Shown: positions 8,314 through 16,575, counted from the stretch's first letter. The stretch: 64,000 bases of DNA from Streptomyces avicenniae (GCF_000719135.1 NZ_JOEK01000006.1:186001-250000); one strand, 5' to 3'. Notes: a model not told the origin generated them from the letters alone. A program made the numbers and translations.

Positions 8314-8822
8314 ACGCCGGTGGCGCCGTCGATGCGTTCCCTGATCAGGTCGGCGTGGCCGTTGTGGCGGGCGTACTCCTCGATCATGTGGACGTAGACC
8401 CAGCGCAGGCTGACGTCCTGCCCCAGGAAACGGCCGGTGTCGGTCGGCGCGCGGTCGGCGCACAGCTCGCGGGCGCGGGCGATCTCGGTGCGCCAGGTGG
8501 CGAGGGCGGCGGCCAGGGTGGCGTCCTCGGCCAGGTCGAAGCCGCCGTCGGGGCCGTCGGGATCGGCCTGCGGATCGTAGATCGGCGGGGCGTGCTCCCC
8601 GGCGAACACCCGCCGGAACCAGTTCCGTTCCACCTCGGCCATGTGCTGGACGAGCCCGGTCAGCGTGAACCCGGACGGCGGCACGGACGCGAGGGCGGCC
8701 TGCGCGTCGTCCAGTCCCTCGCACTTCATGGCGAGGGTGGCGCGGTGGAAGTCGAGCCAGCTCTCGAGCGTGACGCGCTCATCGGCATTCAGGGGCGGCA
8801 CGGGGCGTTCGACAGTACTCAC
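8310..8822 (-). CDS. DinB family / DUF664 protein
   Basis: A 170-residue helical-bundle protein of the DinB/DUF664 type. Metal-ligand histidines characteristic of this fold are seen in [13 protein letters not shown] (about residue 57) and [17 protein letters not shown] (about 145-160). Members are putative thiol-dependent metalloenzymes. The start is the GTG at 8822; longer in-frame ATGs run back through sequence that looks non-coding. It converges on the GNAT gene with a 4-bp stop overlap and is divergent from the RiPP locus 215 bp away. Confidence 0.83.
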   Translation of the reverse strand: MSTVERPVPPLNADERVTLESWLDFHRATLAMKCEGLDDAQAALASVPPSGFTLTGLVQHMAEVERNWFRRVFAGEHAPPIYDPQADPDGPDGGFDLAEDATLAAALATWRTEIARARELCADRAPTDTGRFLGQDVSLRWVYVHMIEEYARHNGHADLIRERIDGATGV

Positions 8823-9037
8823 CGCCCCATTGTCACCAGCGGGAAAGCAACCTCCGGCATCCCCTGACTCCATGTGCTCCCGCGCGCCCCCGGTGAACGA
8901 GGAGCGGGTACCTGGGGGGACCGTACGGTCGGTGTCACGTATCGCCCTCTGCGTTGGTGCCGGACGGCCGCGCGGCACGGCGACAGCGAAGTGACGTCGG
9001 ATGCGGCGAGAAGCCGTAGTAAGCCCTGGGAGATCAC

Positions 9038-9355
9038 GTGTTCGCTCATTCAGACCGCATTCCCACCGGAAGCCCTCTGCCCGATGGCGTCACCACCCCG
9101 CGCCCGTGGGGGGTGCGCCGGATGGTGCCGTATCCGGCGAGCGGTTCACCCGAGTATGTCAGGGCCGAGCTCGCTCCGGACACCCAGACGACCCGTTATC
9201 TGGACGCCGACGGCTCGCTGGTCCGGGCGCCGGGACACGGCACCAGCACGGGGACCAATCCGCCCACCGGAACCGGCAACCCGAGCGACGGTAAGGGCCC
9301 CGGCGGTCCCAGCGGAGGCGGGGATCAGGACACGGGGAACGACGGCGATCAGTGA
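9038..9355 (+). CDS. tgmA: Precursor peptide of an ATP-grasp-modified RiPP
   Basis: A 105-residue peptide whose N-terminal half carries [12 protein letters not shown] (residues 22-33) and a middle [16 protein letters not shown] (44-59), matching my memory of actinobacterial ATP-grasp target peptides (SAV_5884-type, TIGR04186). The C-terminal 40 residues are the likely core: HGTSTGT (67-73) followed by a Gly/Pro/Asp/Asn-rich tail with hydroxyl donors (T69, S70, T71, T73, T77, T79) and carboxylates (D84, D96, D98, D102, D104). Two Asp-Gly pairs occur at 84-85 and 102-103. GTG start at 9038 with GGGAG six to seven bases upstream. The stop overlaps the ligase start by 4 bp (GTGA), so the two are translationally coupled. 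Confidence 0.85.
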   Translation: MFAHSDRIPTGSPLPDGVTTPRPWGVRRMVPYPASGSPEYVRAELAPDTQTTRYLDADGSLVRAPGHGTSTGTNPPTGTGNPSDGKGPGGPSGGGDQDTGNDGDQ

Positions 9356-10308
9356 CCGACGGTTCTCGACCGGTCGTGGTCGTCACCAACCTTGATGACG
9401 CGACCACCGACCTGGTGCTCGCCGAACTGCACGGCCGGGAAGTCCCGGTCGTGCGGTTCGACTCAGGTGACTTTCCCGCTCAGCTCACCTTCAGCGCACA
9501 GATCGAACGCGAGGGCTGGTCGGGGACGCTGACCACTCCCACCCGGAGCTTGCAACTCGAACACGCCCGGTCACTGCTGTACCGGCGACCCTCGGGGTTC
9601 GCGTTCCCTCATCTGGAGGCGCAGGATGCCAGATTCGCCGTCGGGCAGGCCCGCCACGGGCTCGGTGGGCTCCTGACCTCGCTTCCGGACTGTCTCTACG
9701 TGAACCACCCGAACCGTATCGGCGACGCCGAGTTCAAGCCCGCCGGGCTCGCGGCGGCGGTCCAATCCGGCTTCACCATCCCGCCCACGCTGCTGACCAA
9801 CGAACGGGACGCGGCTCAGCGGTTCGCCGAACGGTACGCACCGGTCCTCTACAAACCCCTGAACGTACCGGTCTACCTGCGTGATGGGGTGTCCTGCACG
9901 GTTTCCGTGGAACCAGTCACGGCCGACCAACTGGACGACTCAGTCGCGGGCACGGCGCACCTCTTCCAGGCCATCGTCCCGAAGGTCGCCGATATTCGGA
10001 CCACCGTCATCGGCAGGAAAGTGTTCTCCGTGCGGATCGAGTCAGATGCGCTCGACTGGCGTACCACCTACGGTCGGCACACGTATCGTGCCGTGAGCAC
10101 TCCCCCGGACGTCACGGCCTCTCTGTTCAGCTATCTCGAACGATTCGGGTTGGTCTTCGGCGCGTTCGACTTCGCCGTGACGGAGGAGGGCAACTGGACG
10201 TTCCTTGAGTGCAACCCGTCCGGACAGTGGGCCTGGCTCGAAGACGAGACGGGGCTACCGATGATCTCGGCATTCGCCGACCTGCTCGAAAAGGGAACCA
10301 GGCCGTGA
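9352..10308 (+). CDS. tgmB: ATP-grasp ribosomal peptide maturase
   Basis: A 318-residue ATP-grasp enzyme of the microviridin/graspetide-ligase family (TIGR04187-like). Seen in order: an N-terminal domain VVVVTNLDDATTDLV, the LLYRRPSGF motif near residue 75, VNHPNRIGDAEFKP about 120, a Lys in PVLYKPLN near 168, DIRTTVIGRKVFSVRI around 214-229, and the metal/ATP-binding end FLECNPSGQW at about 284-293. Graspetide ligases activate Asp/Glu side chains with ATP and join them to Thr/Ser or Lys of the core. It overlaps the precursor and the methyltransferase by 4 bp each, so the three proteins are made together. Confidence 0.9.
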   Translation: MTDGSRPVVVVTNLDDATTDLVLAELHGREVPVVRFDSGDFPAQLTFSAQIEREGWSGTLTTPTRSLQLEHARSLLYRRPSGFAFPHLEAQDARFAVGQARHGLGGLLTSLPDCLYVNHPNRIGDAEFKPAGLAAAVQSGFTIPPTLLTNERDAAQRFAERYAPVLYKPLNVPVYLRDGVSCTVSVEPVTADQLDDSVAGTAHLFQAIVPKVADIRTTVIGRKVFSVRIESDALDWRTTYGRHTYRAVSTPPDVTASLFSYLERFGLVFGAFDFAVTEEGNWTFLECNPSGQWAWLEDETGLPMISAFADLLEKGTRP

Positions 10309-11495
10309 ACCAGCCCCGACCGACCGCCGCCCGACTGCGGCGGCAGCTTGCCGAACGACTGGCGGAGGGGGGCCACGTCACCTCGCCCGGGTGGCGCTCC
10401 GCCGTGGACGCGGTGCCTCGCCACGCCTTCCTCTCCACGGGCGTCTTCCGTCCCGTACCGGGTTCCGCCCCCACCTCGTACACCCCGACGCTGGCCGACG
10501 AGCAGTCGGAGGCGTGGCTGGCGCTGTGCTACGCCGACGAGACCTTGGTGACCCAGATCGCCGGAACCGTGCTGCCGCAGGACATCACGGGGAGCATCGC
10601 CCGGCAGCCCTCGTCGTCCTCCACCCTTCCGTCCCTGATGCTGGACATGCTCGAAGCACTGGACGTCGAGGACGGCCACCGGGTGCTGGAGATCGGCACC
10701 GGCACCGGGTACAACGCCGCGCTCCTCGCCCACCGGGTCGGTGCGGGGAACGTCACGACGGTGGAGACGGACCCCGACGTCGCGCACCGGGCCAGGAGCG
10801 CGCTCCACGCGTGCGGCCACCCGGCGACCGTGATCGTCGGTGACGGGCGGTTCGGCTGCCCGGAACGCGCTCCCTACGATCGGGTGATCGCCACGTGCGG
10901 CGTCAGCCGAGTCCGTCCGGAGTGGGTGGCCCAGACGAGGCAAGGTGGGGTAATCCTCACCACGGTCCGAGGCGGACTCTGGTCGTCGGGCCTGGCCAAG
11001 CTGACGGTCGGGGAGAACGGCACGGCCGAGGGTGTGTTCGTCTCCGAGGCGTCGTTCATGCGGGCCAGGCAGGAGGAGACGAGCGGAAGCGTCATGTTCC
11101 CCTCACCGGACGAGGGGAACGCGCGGGCCACCGGCCTCGGGCCTGAGATCGCCGACGACTGGACGGCGAGGTTCGTCATCGACAGCACGCTGGACGGCGT
11201 GAACCTCTTCCAGGCCGTGAGCCTCCAGGGGGAGCCACCGGCCGACTACTGGTTCCACGAGCCGTCCGGCTCGTTCGCCGTGGTGGGCGGGAATCCGGGC
11301 GATGGCTGGACCGTGCGCCAGGGCGGGCCCGTATCACTGTGGGACACGGTCGAGCGCGCCATCGGCGCGTGGCGGGACGCCGGTTCTCCTTCGGTGACGG
11401 ACTTCCGTGTCCGCATCACCTCGGACCGGCAGGAGATCTTCACGGAGAAGGCGCCGAACACCCGGTGGGGCAAGCCTGTGGAACGTCTCGCGTGA
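10305..11495 (+). CDS. tgmC: PCMT-like methyltransferase of the ATP-grasp peptide maturase system
   Basis: A 396-residue protein whose first 220 residues are a protein-L-isoaspartate O-methyltransferase domain: PRHAFLS (about 38-44), SSTLPSLMLDML before the SAM site, and the SAM-binding EIGTGTGYNAALLA around 127-140, then a C-terminal domain particular to this RiPP-linked family (TIGR04188-like). In related loci (fuscimiditide and imiditides) such enzymes methylate an Asp, which then cyclises to an aspartimide; the same chemistry is inferred here. The GTG start at 10305 overlaps the ligase stop (GTGA). Longer in-frame extension into the ligase gene is rejected for that reason. Confidence 0.88.
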   Translation: MNQPRPTAARLRRQLAERLAEGGHVTSPGWRSAVDAVPRHAFLSTGVFRPVPGSAPTSYTPTLADEQSEAWLALCYADETLVTQIAGTVLPQDITGSIARQPSSSSTLPSLMLDMLEALDVEDGHRVLEIGTGTGYNAALLAHRVGAGNVTTVETDPDVAHRARSALHACGHPATVIVGDGRFGCPERAPYDRVIATCGVSRVRPEWVAQTRQGGVILTTVRGGLWSSGLAKLTVGENGTAEGVFVSEASFMRARQEETSGSVMFPSPDEGNARATGLGPEIADDWTARFVIDSTLDGVNLFQAVSLQGEPPADYWFHEPSGSFAVVGGNPGDGWTVRQGGPVSLWDTVERAIGAWRDAGSPSVTDFRVRITSDRQEIFTEKAPNTRWGKPVERLA

Positions 11496-11557
11496 GCCGA
11501 ACGGCTGGCTGCGGTCGGTACGGTGCACCGGAACGGACAGTACGAGGAGGTGGTGGA

Positions 11558-12106
11558 GTGCCGGAGTGGCGTTTCACGGTCGTGCTCAACCGGGGGATGA
11601 CCGAGAGCGAAGCGGACTGTTTCGACACTCTCGACGAGCCGCTGTGCGCCGACGGCTCCGTCTCCTACACGAGAAACGGGCCAGGCCCGAGCCGTCTCGT
11701 GTGCGGGATCGAGGCGCCGAGGCTGCTTGAGGCGGTGGCCAGGGCCGCGTCCGCGATCCGGCGGATTCCGGGGCTGCGGGCTGTCGCCGCCGAACGGGAC
11801 GACCTGCTGACGCTCGAAGAGGCCGCCGAGCGGCTGCCGGACGGGCCCTCCCGGGACGAACTGACCGCCGTGGCACGCGCACGCGCCGGTGACGGGTTAC
11901 CGGCGCCGGAAGGGGAGACCGACGGAACGCCGTACTACTCGTGGCCGAGGATCGTGAGCAGTCTGCGCGGCCTCGGGTACGCCGCTCCTGACGCGGATCG
12001 CGACATCGAACTCGCCGACCTCGCCCTGCGAACGCGGCACGAGCTGGAGGCCGCCCACGTGCCGGACGCCATCCGACGCGCCTTGGGCCTCTCGGACACG
12101 CTGTGA
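11558..12106 (+). CDS. HTH-like hypothetical protein following the RiPP locus
   Basis: A 182-residue protein starting PEWRFTVVLNRGMTESE. The first 80 residues look like an alpha/beta domain found in actinomycete proteins of unknown role; the middle LLTLEEAAERLPDGPSRDEL and PYYSWPRIVSSLRGLG are arranged like the excisionase/DNA-binding helices of that family, though the recognition helix is shorter than usual. GTG start at 11558 has AGGAGG 7-8 bases upstream. It begins 62 bp after the methyltransferase on the same strand and may share its transcript. A regulatory role is a guess from the HTH-like part. Confidence 0.65.
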   Translation: MPEWRFTVVLNRGMTESEADCFDTLDEPLCADGSVSYTRNGPGPSRLVCGIEAPRLLEAVARAASAIRRIPGLRAVAAERDDLLTLEEAAERLPDGPSRDELTAVARARAGDGLPAPEGETDGTPYYSWPRIVSSLRGLGYAAPDADRDIELADLALRTRHELEAAHVPDAIRRALGLSDTL

Positions 12107-12251
12107 GCGGACAGCTCGCGGCCCGGGGCGTGGGGTGGCTGTGAGCGGCCAGCATCTCGGTGGGCCACGCGGGCGGTCGGGTCTCGCCGCGTGGCCCCGG
12201 CTGCGTTAGCCAGCGCTTGACGTCGCACGCAGGCGTGCCACCTGTGGCAGG

Positions 12252-12485
12252 TCAGAGGTTGTCGAAGTCGCCGAGCGTGATTCCACCTTTGAACGCCGCC
12301 CACTCCCCCGCCGTGAAGCGCAGATGCGGGTGATCCGGGTTCTTCGAGTCTCGGACGGCGACCCCGCCATCGGGGAGGGGGGCGAGTTCGAAGCACTGAC
12401 CAGCGTCGGCGGTAAGGCTGCTCTTCTGCCATGTGAGCGAAGCAGGATCGACCGAGTAGATGCTCTGCTTGTCCATGCTCCCCAT
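12252..12485 (-). CDS. DUF397 domain protein
   Basis: A 77-residue protein with the complete DUF397 pattern: LTWQKSSLTADAGQCFELAP, then GGVAVRDSKNPDHPHLRFT and WAAFKGGITLGDFD. DUF397 proteins (BldB/WhiJ-associated) are small partners of XRE/DUF5753 regulators in streptomycetes. It is the second DUF397 gene downstream of such a regulator, separated from the first by 117 bp. An alternative ATG three codons in (12476) is possible. Confidence 0.85.
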   Translation of the reverse strand: MGSMDKQSIYSVDPASLTWQKSSLTADAGQCFELAPLPDGGVAVRDSKNPDHPHLRFTAGEWAAFKGGITLGDFDNL

Positions 12486-12602
12486 GGTCCGACGCCGTAG
12501 CGCGTCACCGCCAGGGGGCCGGGCGGAACTGCTGGTCGCATCCGGCAGGAGCGCGCGGCGGATGTCGCACGACCACGCCCCTGCCGTAAACGTGCAGCTG
12601 TT

Positions 12603-12836
12603 CTAGTTACCGTCCGACGAGTCGAAGAACCCTGTGCTCGCCGCCATGATGAATGCGGACCATGCGGCGGGAGAGACGTGCGTCGTTCCCCCAAGACGGT
12701 CCTTCGTGTCACGCACCGAGATCTCCGGTACTGCCGCGAGCGCGACCTCGACACAGTTGCCGTTGCTCGCTGTGAAGCTGCTCGTGCGCCACTCAGGCTG
12801 AGCGGAAATCGTCGCCACGTCAACAGACTTCGTCAT
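12603..12836 (-). CDS. DUF397 domain protein
   Basis: A 77-residue DUF397 protein: PEWRTSSFTASNGNCVEVA, ISVRDTKDRLGGTTHVSP and AAWSAFIMAA. Its ATG lies one base after the stop codon of the XRE regulator, so the two are surely co-transcribed. As in whiJ-type loci, it probably works as antagonist or partner of that regulator. Confidence 0.87.
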   Translation of the reverse strand: MTKSVDVATISAQPEWRTSSFTASNGNCVEVALAAVPEISVRDTKDRLGGTTHVSPAAWSAFIMAASTGFFDSSDGN

Positions 12837-12837
12837 C

Positions 12838-13710
12838 TCAGGTCAGCTCACTTTCGATACGTTGCAGCAGCTCAAGAGTAGCGTGCAGCGGCAAGGCCGC
12901 GTCCGAGAGTCGCTTGAAAACGCGGCTCAGCCGACGCGTCACGCGAGGGTCGTCGCGGAGGGTGGTTGTGGCTTCCGCAGACTCGGTGAAGGCCACATCC
13001 GGCTCCCCGTCCTTGTCCGTGGCGAACAGCGAGAAGGCTCCCGTACTCACGGCACGCTCACCAGCCTCGAACGGGATGACACCGAACGTGACATTGGGCA
13101 GCGCCACGACTTCTTGCAGCCGCCGCAGCTGCGCCCGCATTACCGATGGACCACCGATCTGAAGGCGGAGCGCCGCCTCCGTCACCGTGGCTTCGAGGAC
13201 GAGCGGATCGCTCTCGTGCAAGCGTTCCTGCCGACGCATGCGCACCTCCACCAAGCTCTCGACCTGGTCAGGACCGAGCAACGCATAGCCACGCGCCGTC
13301 ACCGCGTGCGCGTACTCCTCGGTCTGAAGCAGGCCAGGGATCAGCAGCGACTGGAACTCACTACCGCGAACAGCTTCCGCTTCGTAGGCGAGAAACTCAG
13401 CGTAGTTCGCGCTGATCACATCGCCGTAGACACTCCACCACGGCGGAATCCGCTGCCGCCCGCGCCTCATCAGGTCAGCCAGATCGTCCCGCTGCTCGCC
13501 AGTCACCTCGTAGAGGTTCATGAATCCCTCGAAGTCTGCGGGAGCGCAGGCGCGCTTGCCCAGTTCGATCCGGCTGACCTTGGAGTTGTGGCAGTTCAGA
13601 TGCGCCCCGACCTCCTCAGCGGTCAAGGCTGCCCCGTCCCGAAGGCGCCTGAGTTCGGCGCCGAGCCGTCTCCGAGCGGCAAGAGGGCTCACATTCGCCA
13701 CCACAGCCAT
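12838..13710 (-). CDS. XRE family regulator with DUF5753 domain (WhiJ type)
   Basis: A 290-residue cytoplasmic regulator. An N-terminal XRE helix-turn-helix (residues about 12-70; LGAELRRLRDGAALTAEEVG, NSKVSRIELGKRACAP) precedes the DUF5753 domain (about 105-285; LIPGLLQTEEYAHAV, PNVTFGVIPFEAGER, FSLFATDKDGEPDVAFTE). Such proteins act with DUF397 partners encoded next door and with a divergent RsbW-like ATPase, which is exactly the layout here. The family modulates development and secondary metabolism in streptomycetes; the targets of this copy are unknown. Confidence 0.93.
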   Translation of the reverse strand: MAVVANVSPLAARRRLGAELRRLRDGAALTAEEVGAHLNCHNSKVSRIELGKRACAPADFEGFMNLYEVTGEQRDDLADLMRRGRQRIPPWWSVYGDVISANYAEFLAYEAEAVRGSEFQSLLIPGLLQTEEYAHAVTARGYALLGPDQVESLVEVRMRRQERLHESDPLVLEATVTEAALRLQIGGPSVMRAQLRRLQEVVALPNVTFGVIPFEAGERAVSTGAFSLFATDKDGEPDVAFTESAEATTTLRDDPRVTRRLSRVFKRLSDAALPLHATLELLQRIESELT

Positions 13711-13803
13711 GGATGACCTCCGATCAAGTCCCGCGCCCGTCAGCGCATGTCGTCAAGCAAGTGTCCCTGGCGCCACTCTCGCGAGTTGATCGTGACAGTG
13801 AAT

Positions 13804-13816
13804 TGGCAGATTGCCA
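13804..13816. promoter_or_regulatory. Candidate operator between XRE and ATPase genes
   Basis: TGGCA-GAT-TGCCA is a perfect 5-bp inverted repeat in the 228-bp divergent region between the XRE regulator (start 13710) and the ATPase (start 13939). The position suits autoregulation of the divergent pair. A TTGACC hexamer follows on the plus strand at about 13826. Confidence 0.35.
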
Positions 13817-13938
13817 CTCAGAGGCTTGACCCCCCGCCGGGACACTGCTCATCATAAGGCTGCGACGCTGCGCTCTCGCACCGTCACCACACGTGCTTCT
13901 GCCCGGAAGCATCGATCCGCGCTCCAGGAGGTGTCTAC

Positions 13939-14367
13939 ATGACGGTTCCGGTTCGGTTGACCGACAAGCAGCTCTACGCCTACGCCTGGGACTTACTCGC
14001 CGATGCCCGGGGGATCGAGACGTGGCGGTGGACGTTGGCGCTGGTGCTCCGGTCGTGGGGGGCGTCCGAGGCCGCCGTGGACATCGCCCGAATGGGTCTC
14101 TCGGAACTCCTCGCCAACATCGTGCGGCACGTTGACGACCCGCGCTGCCGACTCTCGGCGCTCCTCGACGACGAGCAGGTCAGGGTGCTGGTCGAGGACC
14201 GGTCGCCGTCCATGCCGGTCGTCGCCGAGCCCGCGTGGGACGCGGAGTCGGGGCGCGGGCTCTGGATGCTCCGCGCGATGTGCCGGGACATGGGGTGCCG
14301 ACCCGAACTCGGCGGCAAGACGGTGTGGTTCCTGCTCGACCTCGACCCGGCGGAGGACGCGGCGTGA
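13939..14367 (+). CDS. RsbW/SpoIIAB-like ATP-binding protein
   Basis: A 142-residue GHKL ATPase. The N box GLSELLANIVRHV lies at about residues 53-65, followed by VRVLVEDRSPSMP (G1-type region) and ESGRGLWMLRAMC (G2-type region). These single-domain proteins resemble anti-sigma factors and occur divergently from XRE/DUF397 pairs in streptomycetes. The ATG at 13939 has AGGAGG about 8 bases upstream. The stop overlaps the next small gene by 4 bp, so this begins a short operon. Confidence 0.88.
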   Translation: MTVPVRLTDKQLYAYAWDLLADARGIETWRWTLALVLRSWGASEAAVDIARMGLSELLANIVRHVDDPRCRLSALLDDEQVRVLVEDRSPSMPVVAEPAWDAESGRGLWMLRAMCRDMGCRPELGGKTVWFLLDLDPAEDAA

Positions 14368-14510
14368 TCCGCACGTTCGCGGGGATCGGGTTCGTCCTCG
14401 GGCTGGTGTCGGTGGTCGGCGGGGGCCTGTGGCTCGCGGCGGTCCTGATCCTCCTGTGGATCACACGGACGATCGGCGCGCACGACGACGGCGGGGAGGA
14501 CGAGGCGTGA
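14364..14510 (+). CDS. Small one-helix membrane protein
   Basis: A 48-residue peptide beginning MIRTFAGIGFVLGLVSVVGG, with one hydrophobic helix through LWLAAVLILLWI and an acidic tail. The GTG start overlaps the ATPase stop (GTGA), and its own stop overlaps the next gene in the same way, which is the main evidence that it is translated. Function unknown. Confidence 0.6.
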   Translation: MIRTFAGIGFVLGLVSVVGGGLWLAAVLILLWITRTIGAHDDGGEDEA

Positions 14511-14890
14511 TCGCGCCATCAGAGGACGGCCCGTACCCGGTGCCTGGCGACGGCTCCGGCTGGCTCGTCGGCGCCTGCTGGCTGTGGTGCGGGCACAAGG
14601 TCACGCTCGTCGTCCGGCTCGGCACGGTCTCGACCGCCGTTCCTCCCGCCGAGGCACCGCTCTACGCCTGCGGCCCGTGCACCGAGCGGCTGCACGGCGC
14701 CGTCACCGACCACACGGGCGCCGTCGCCTCGTCCCCGATCGACGGCGACGGCTGCGCGGCACCGCTCTACGTCACGCCGGGCGCGGCACCGGTCGCGAAA
14801 ACCCACCCGCGTCCGCGCGGCCGGTACCGCGAGCCGCGCACCATGCTCGGGCGCCGCTGGCAGCGGGTGATCGACGGGGACGAACCGTAG
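14507..14890 (+). CDS. Hypothetical protein with paired cysteines
   Basis: A 127-residue protein of unknown function coupled by GTGA overlap to the small membrane protein before it. CWLWCGH at about residues 22-28 and CGPC near 56-59 form two Cys pairs that could bind zinc; the C-terminal third is basic (KTHPRPRGRYREP). Not recognised beyond its being typical of WhiJ-like operons. Probably cytoplasmic. Confidence 0.55.
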   Translation: MIAPSEDGPYPVPGDGSGWLVGACWLWCGHKVTLVVRLGTVSTAVPPAEAPLYACGPCTERLHGAVTDHTGAVASSPIDGDGCAAPLYVTPGAAPVAKTHPRPRGRYREPRTMLGRRWQRVIDGDEP

Positions 14891-14969
14891 GCCCCGCAAC
14901 CCCGAGCGCCACCAGGTCAGTTGAACCGGCCGGGCCCGACCGCCCGGCGGACAGAGAGGAGTTCGGCAG

Positions 14970-15323
14970 ATGCCGTACCACGACCGTCGCACGTTCCCCC
15001 CGCCGCGCGGGGCCGCCGCCCGGGGCGGCCTGACGCTGGCCGCCGCCGGGGCGGCGCTCGGCCTGGCCGTGCTGTACGTCCCCCGCACCAGGACCCGGCA
15101 GGGCATCCGGCGGCTGGCGGGCCTGGTGGACGAGAGCTGGTACTGGTTCCACCAGGGGCTGCTGGTCTGGCTGGACGAGGACCCCGCCGGGGCGAAGCAG
15201 CTCTACGACCGTCCCCCGCCCGGGATCAGGATGGTGCCGGAGGAAGAACTCGTCCGCCGCATCTTCGCCGACCCGGACGACGAACCGCACGACGGCGCGG
15301 ACTCCCCCGCCGCGACGCGCTGA
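14970..15323 (+). CDS. Hypothetical membrane-anchored protein
   Basis: A 117-residue protein with one hydrophobic segment (about 20-40, GLTLAAAGAALGLAVLYV) and a soluble tail containing ESWYWFHQGLLVWLDEDPAG. GAGAGGAG lies 8 bases before the ATG. Located 79 bp after the Cys-pair protein on the same strand; may be the last gene of the ATPase operon. No family recognised. Confidence 0.55.
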   Translation: MPYHDRRTFPPPRGAAARGGLTLAAAGAALGLAVLYVPRTRTRQGIRRLAGLVDESWYWFHQGLLVWLDEDPAGAKQLYDRPPPGIRMVPEEELVRRIFADPDDEPHDGADSPAATR

Positions 15324-15352
15324 AGTCCACGCCCCCCAGCCCCCAGCCCCCC

Positions 15353-16555
15353 TCAGCCGCGCACGGAGTCCTTGAGGAACACGATGCCGTCGCTGTCCGC
15401 CAGGTGGGCCGGGTCGAACGACGCGTAGCCGAACCAGGGCGACACGCGGTGCGCGGGCCGCACGTCGCCGAGGGCGGCGGCCAGCCGCGCGGGGTCCACG
15501 ACGCAACGGTCCTCGGGGAGCGCGTACAGCAGTCCTTCGAGGGTGTCGGGCGGCGGCGTGTCCACGCCCTGGTGGCGGATCGTGCCGAGGGCGGTGGCCA
15601 CGAAGCGGTAGTCCGCGCCGAGTTCGGCGCTCGCCAGCGCCCCGGCGCTCCACCACTCCAACCGCACCTCGCCCATCCGCACGGTGCTCTTCTCCCGTTG
15701 GAGATGGGAGTTGTGGGCGTGGACGAGGGTCGGGTCGCGCTCGGCGAGGGCGAGGAGGTTGCGGACCATCATCTGCCCGCGCAGGCCGACGAGCCTGGTG
15801 AGGCGGCCCGTTGACGTGTCGGCGTACCAGTGGTGGTAGAGCAGCAGGCCGGTCGCGGTGCGGGCGTGGAGACGGGCGCGGAAGCGGTCGTCCGGTGGGA
15901 CCGTCGCGACGGACTCCGGGGCGTGCGCGTCGAGCAGCGCGGCGAGGTCGTCGGCTATCAGGCGCAGTTGAGCGGCTTCGGCCGAACGGCCCACGGACTG
16001 AGTCGGGTCCATCATGGCGGCGGGGTTCGTCCACCGGTCGTCGTCGCCGAGGAGGCGGTCGAGTGTGGCCTCGTCGCACGGGAGTTGGTCGGCGTCGAGC
16101 CGGGCGGCGAGGTGACGGTGGAGCGCGGTGAGGGCCTGCCGGGGGCTGGCGGCGTAGGCCGTCTCCAGGGGGCCGTCGAAACCGGCGAAGCGGACGTGCT
16201 CGGCCGGGGGCCGCCCCTCGTTGTGGGCGCGCATCCAGCGGACCAGCTCGCGGTTGCCGTCGAGGGTGCCCCAGTCGTGGCTGATCCCGTTCCTGACCAC
16301 CTCCTCCAACTGGCCGTCGCCGCCGGTGACATAGGCGTCCACGAGCAGACCCGCCAGGCAGTCGCTCTCGATCGCGATCGTCCGGTACCCCTCCTGTTCC
16401 ACGAGCTGCCGGAACAGGTCGTTGCGCAGCCGGAGCAGGGCGTCCTCGTTGTGGGTGGGCTCGCCGAGGGCGAGCAGCCGGGGGCGGCCACGGAGCAGCC
16501 GCATGACGGCCTCGGCCTCGACGGCGTGGACCGCGTCCTTGATGTCGGTGGTCAT
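15353..16555 (-). CDS. Erythromycin esterase family protein
   Basis: A 400-residue member of the erythromycin-esterase-like (EreA/ChanN superfamily) family. Seen: LLALGEPTHNEDALLRLRND (residues about 27-46, with the conserved His and Glu), IAIESDCLAGLLVDAYV, ISHDWGTLDGNRELVRWMR, and VHAHNSHLQREKS near 285. Some members hydrolyse macrolide lactones; most actinomycete copies have untested substrates. The start MTTDIKD at 16555 is preferred because upstream in-frame codons overlap the divergent promoter. It is divergent from a double-MerR regulator with a perfect palindrome between them, implying specific regulation. Confidence 0.87.
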   Translation of the reverse strand: MTTDIKDAVHAVEAEAVMRLLRGRPRLLALGEPTHNEDALLRLRNDLFRQLVEQEGYRTIAIESDCLAGLLVDAYVTGGDGQLEEVVRNGISHDWGTLDGNRELVRWMRAHNEGRPPAEHVRFAGFDGPLETAYAASPRQALTALHRHLAARLDADQLPCDEATLDRLLGDDDRWTNPAAMMDPTQSVGRSAEAAQLRLIADDLAALLDAHAPESVATVPPDDRFRARLHARTATGLLLYHHWYADTSTGRLTRLVGLRGQMMVRNLLALAERDPTLVHAHNSHLQREKSTVRMGEVRLEWWSAGALASAELGADYRFVATALGTIRHQGVDTPPPDTLEGLLYALPEDRCVVDPARLAAALGDVRPAHRVSPWFGYASFDPAHLADSDGIVFLKDSVRG

Positions 16556-16559
16556 GCCT

Positions 16560-16575
16560 TCAACGGTATCGTTGA
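16560..16575. promoter_or_regulatory. Perfect palindromic operator between esterase and MerR-type regulator
   Basis: TCAACG-GTAT-CGTTGA is a 16-bp perfect inverted repeat four bases upstream of the esterase ATG. On the minus strand it contains TACCGT seven bases before that ATG, a possible minus-10 of a leaderless transcript, so binding would block the esterase promoter. Confidence 0.5.

Noticed and set aside
9038..11495. Lasso peptide or lanthipeptide cluster
   Set aside because: No B-protein/asparagine-synthetase-like cyclase or LanM/LanB/LanC-type enzyme is present; the ATP-grasp ligase and PCMT-like enzyme point to a graspetide-type pathway.
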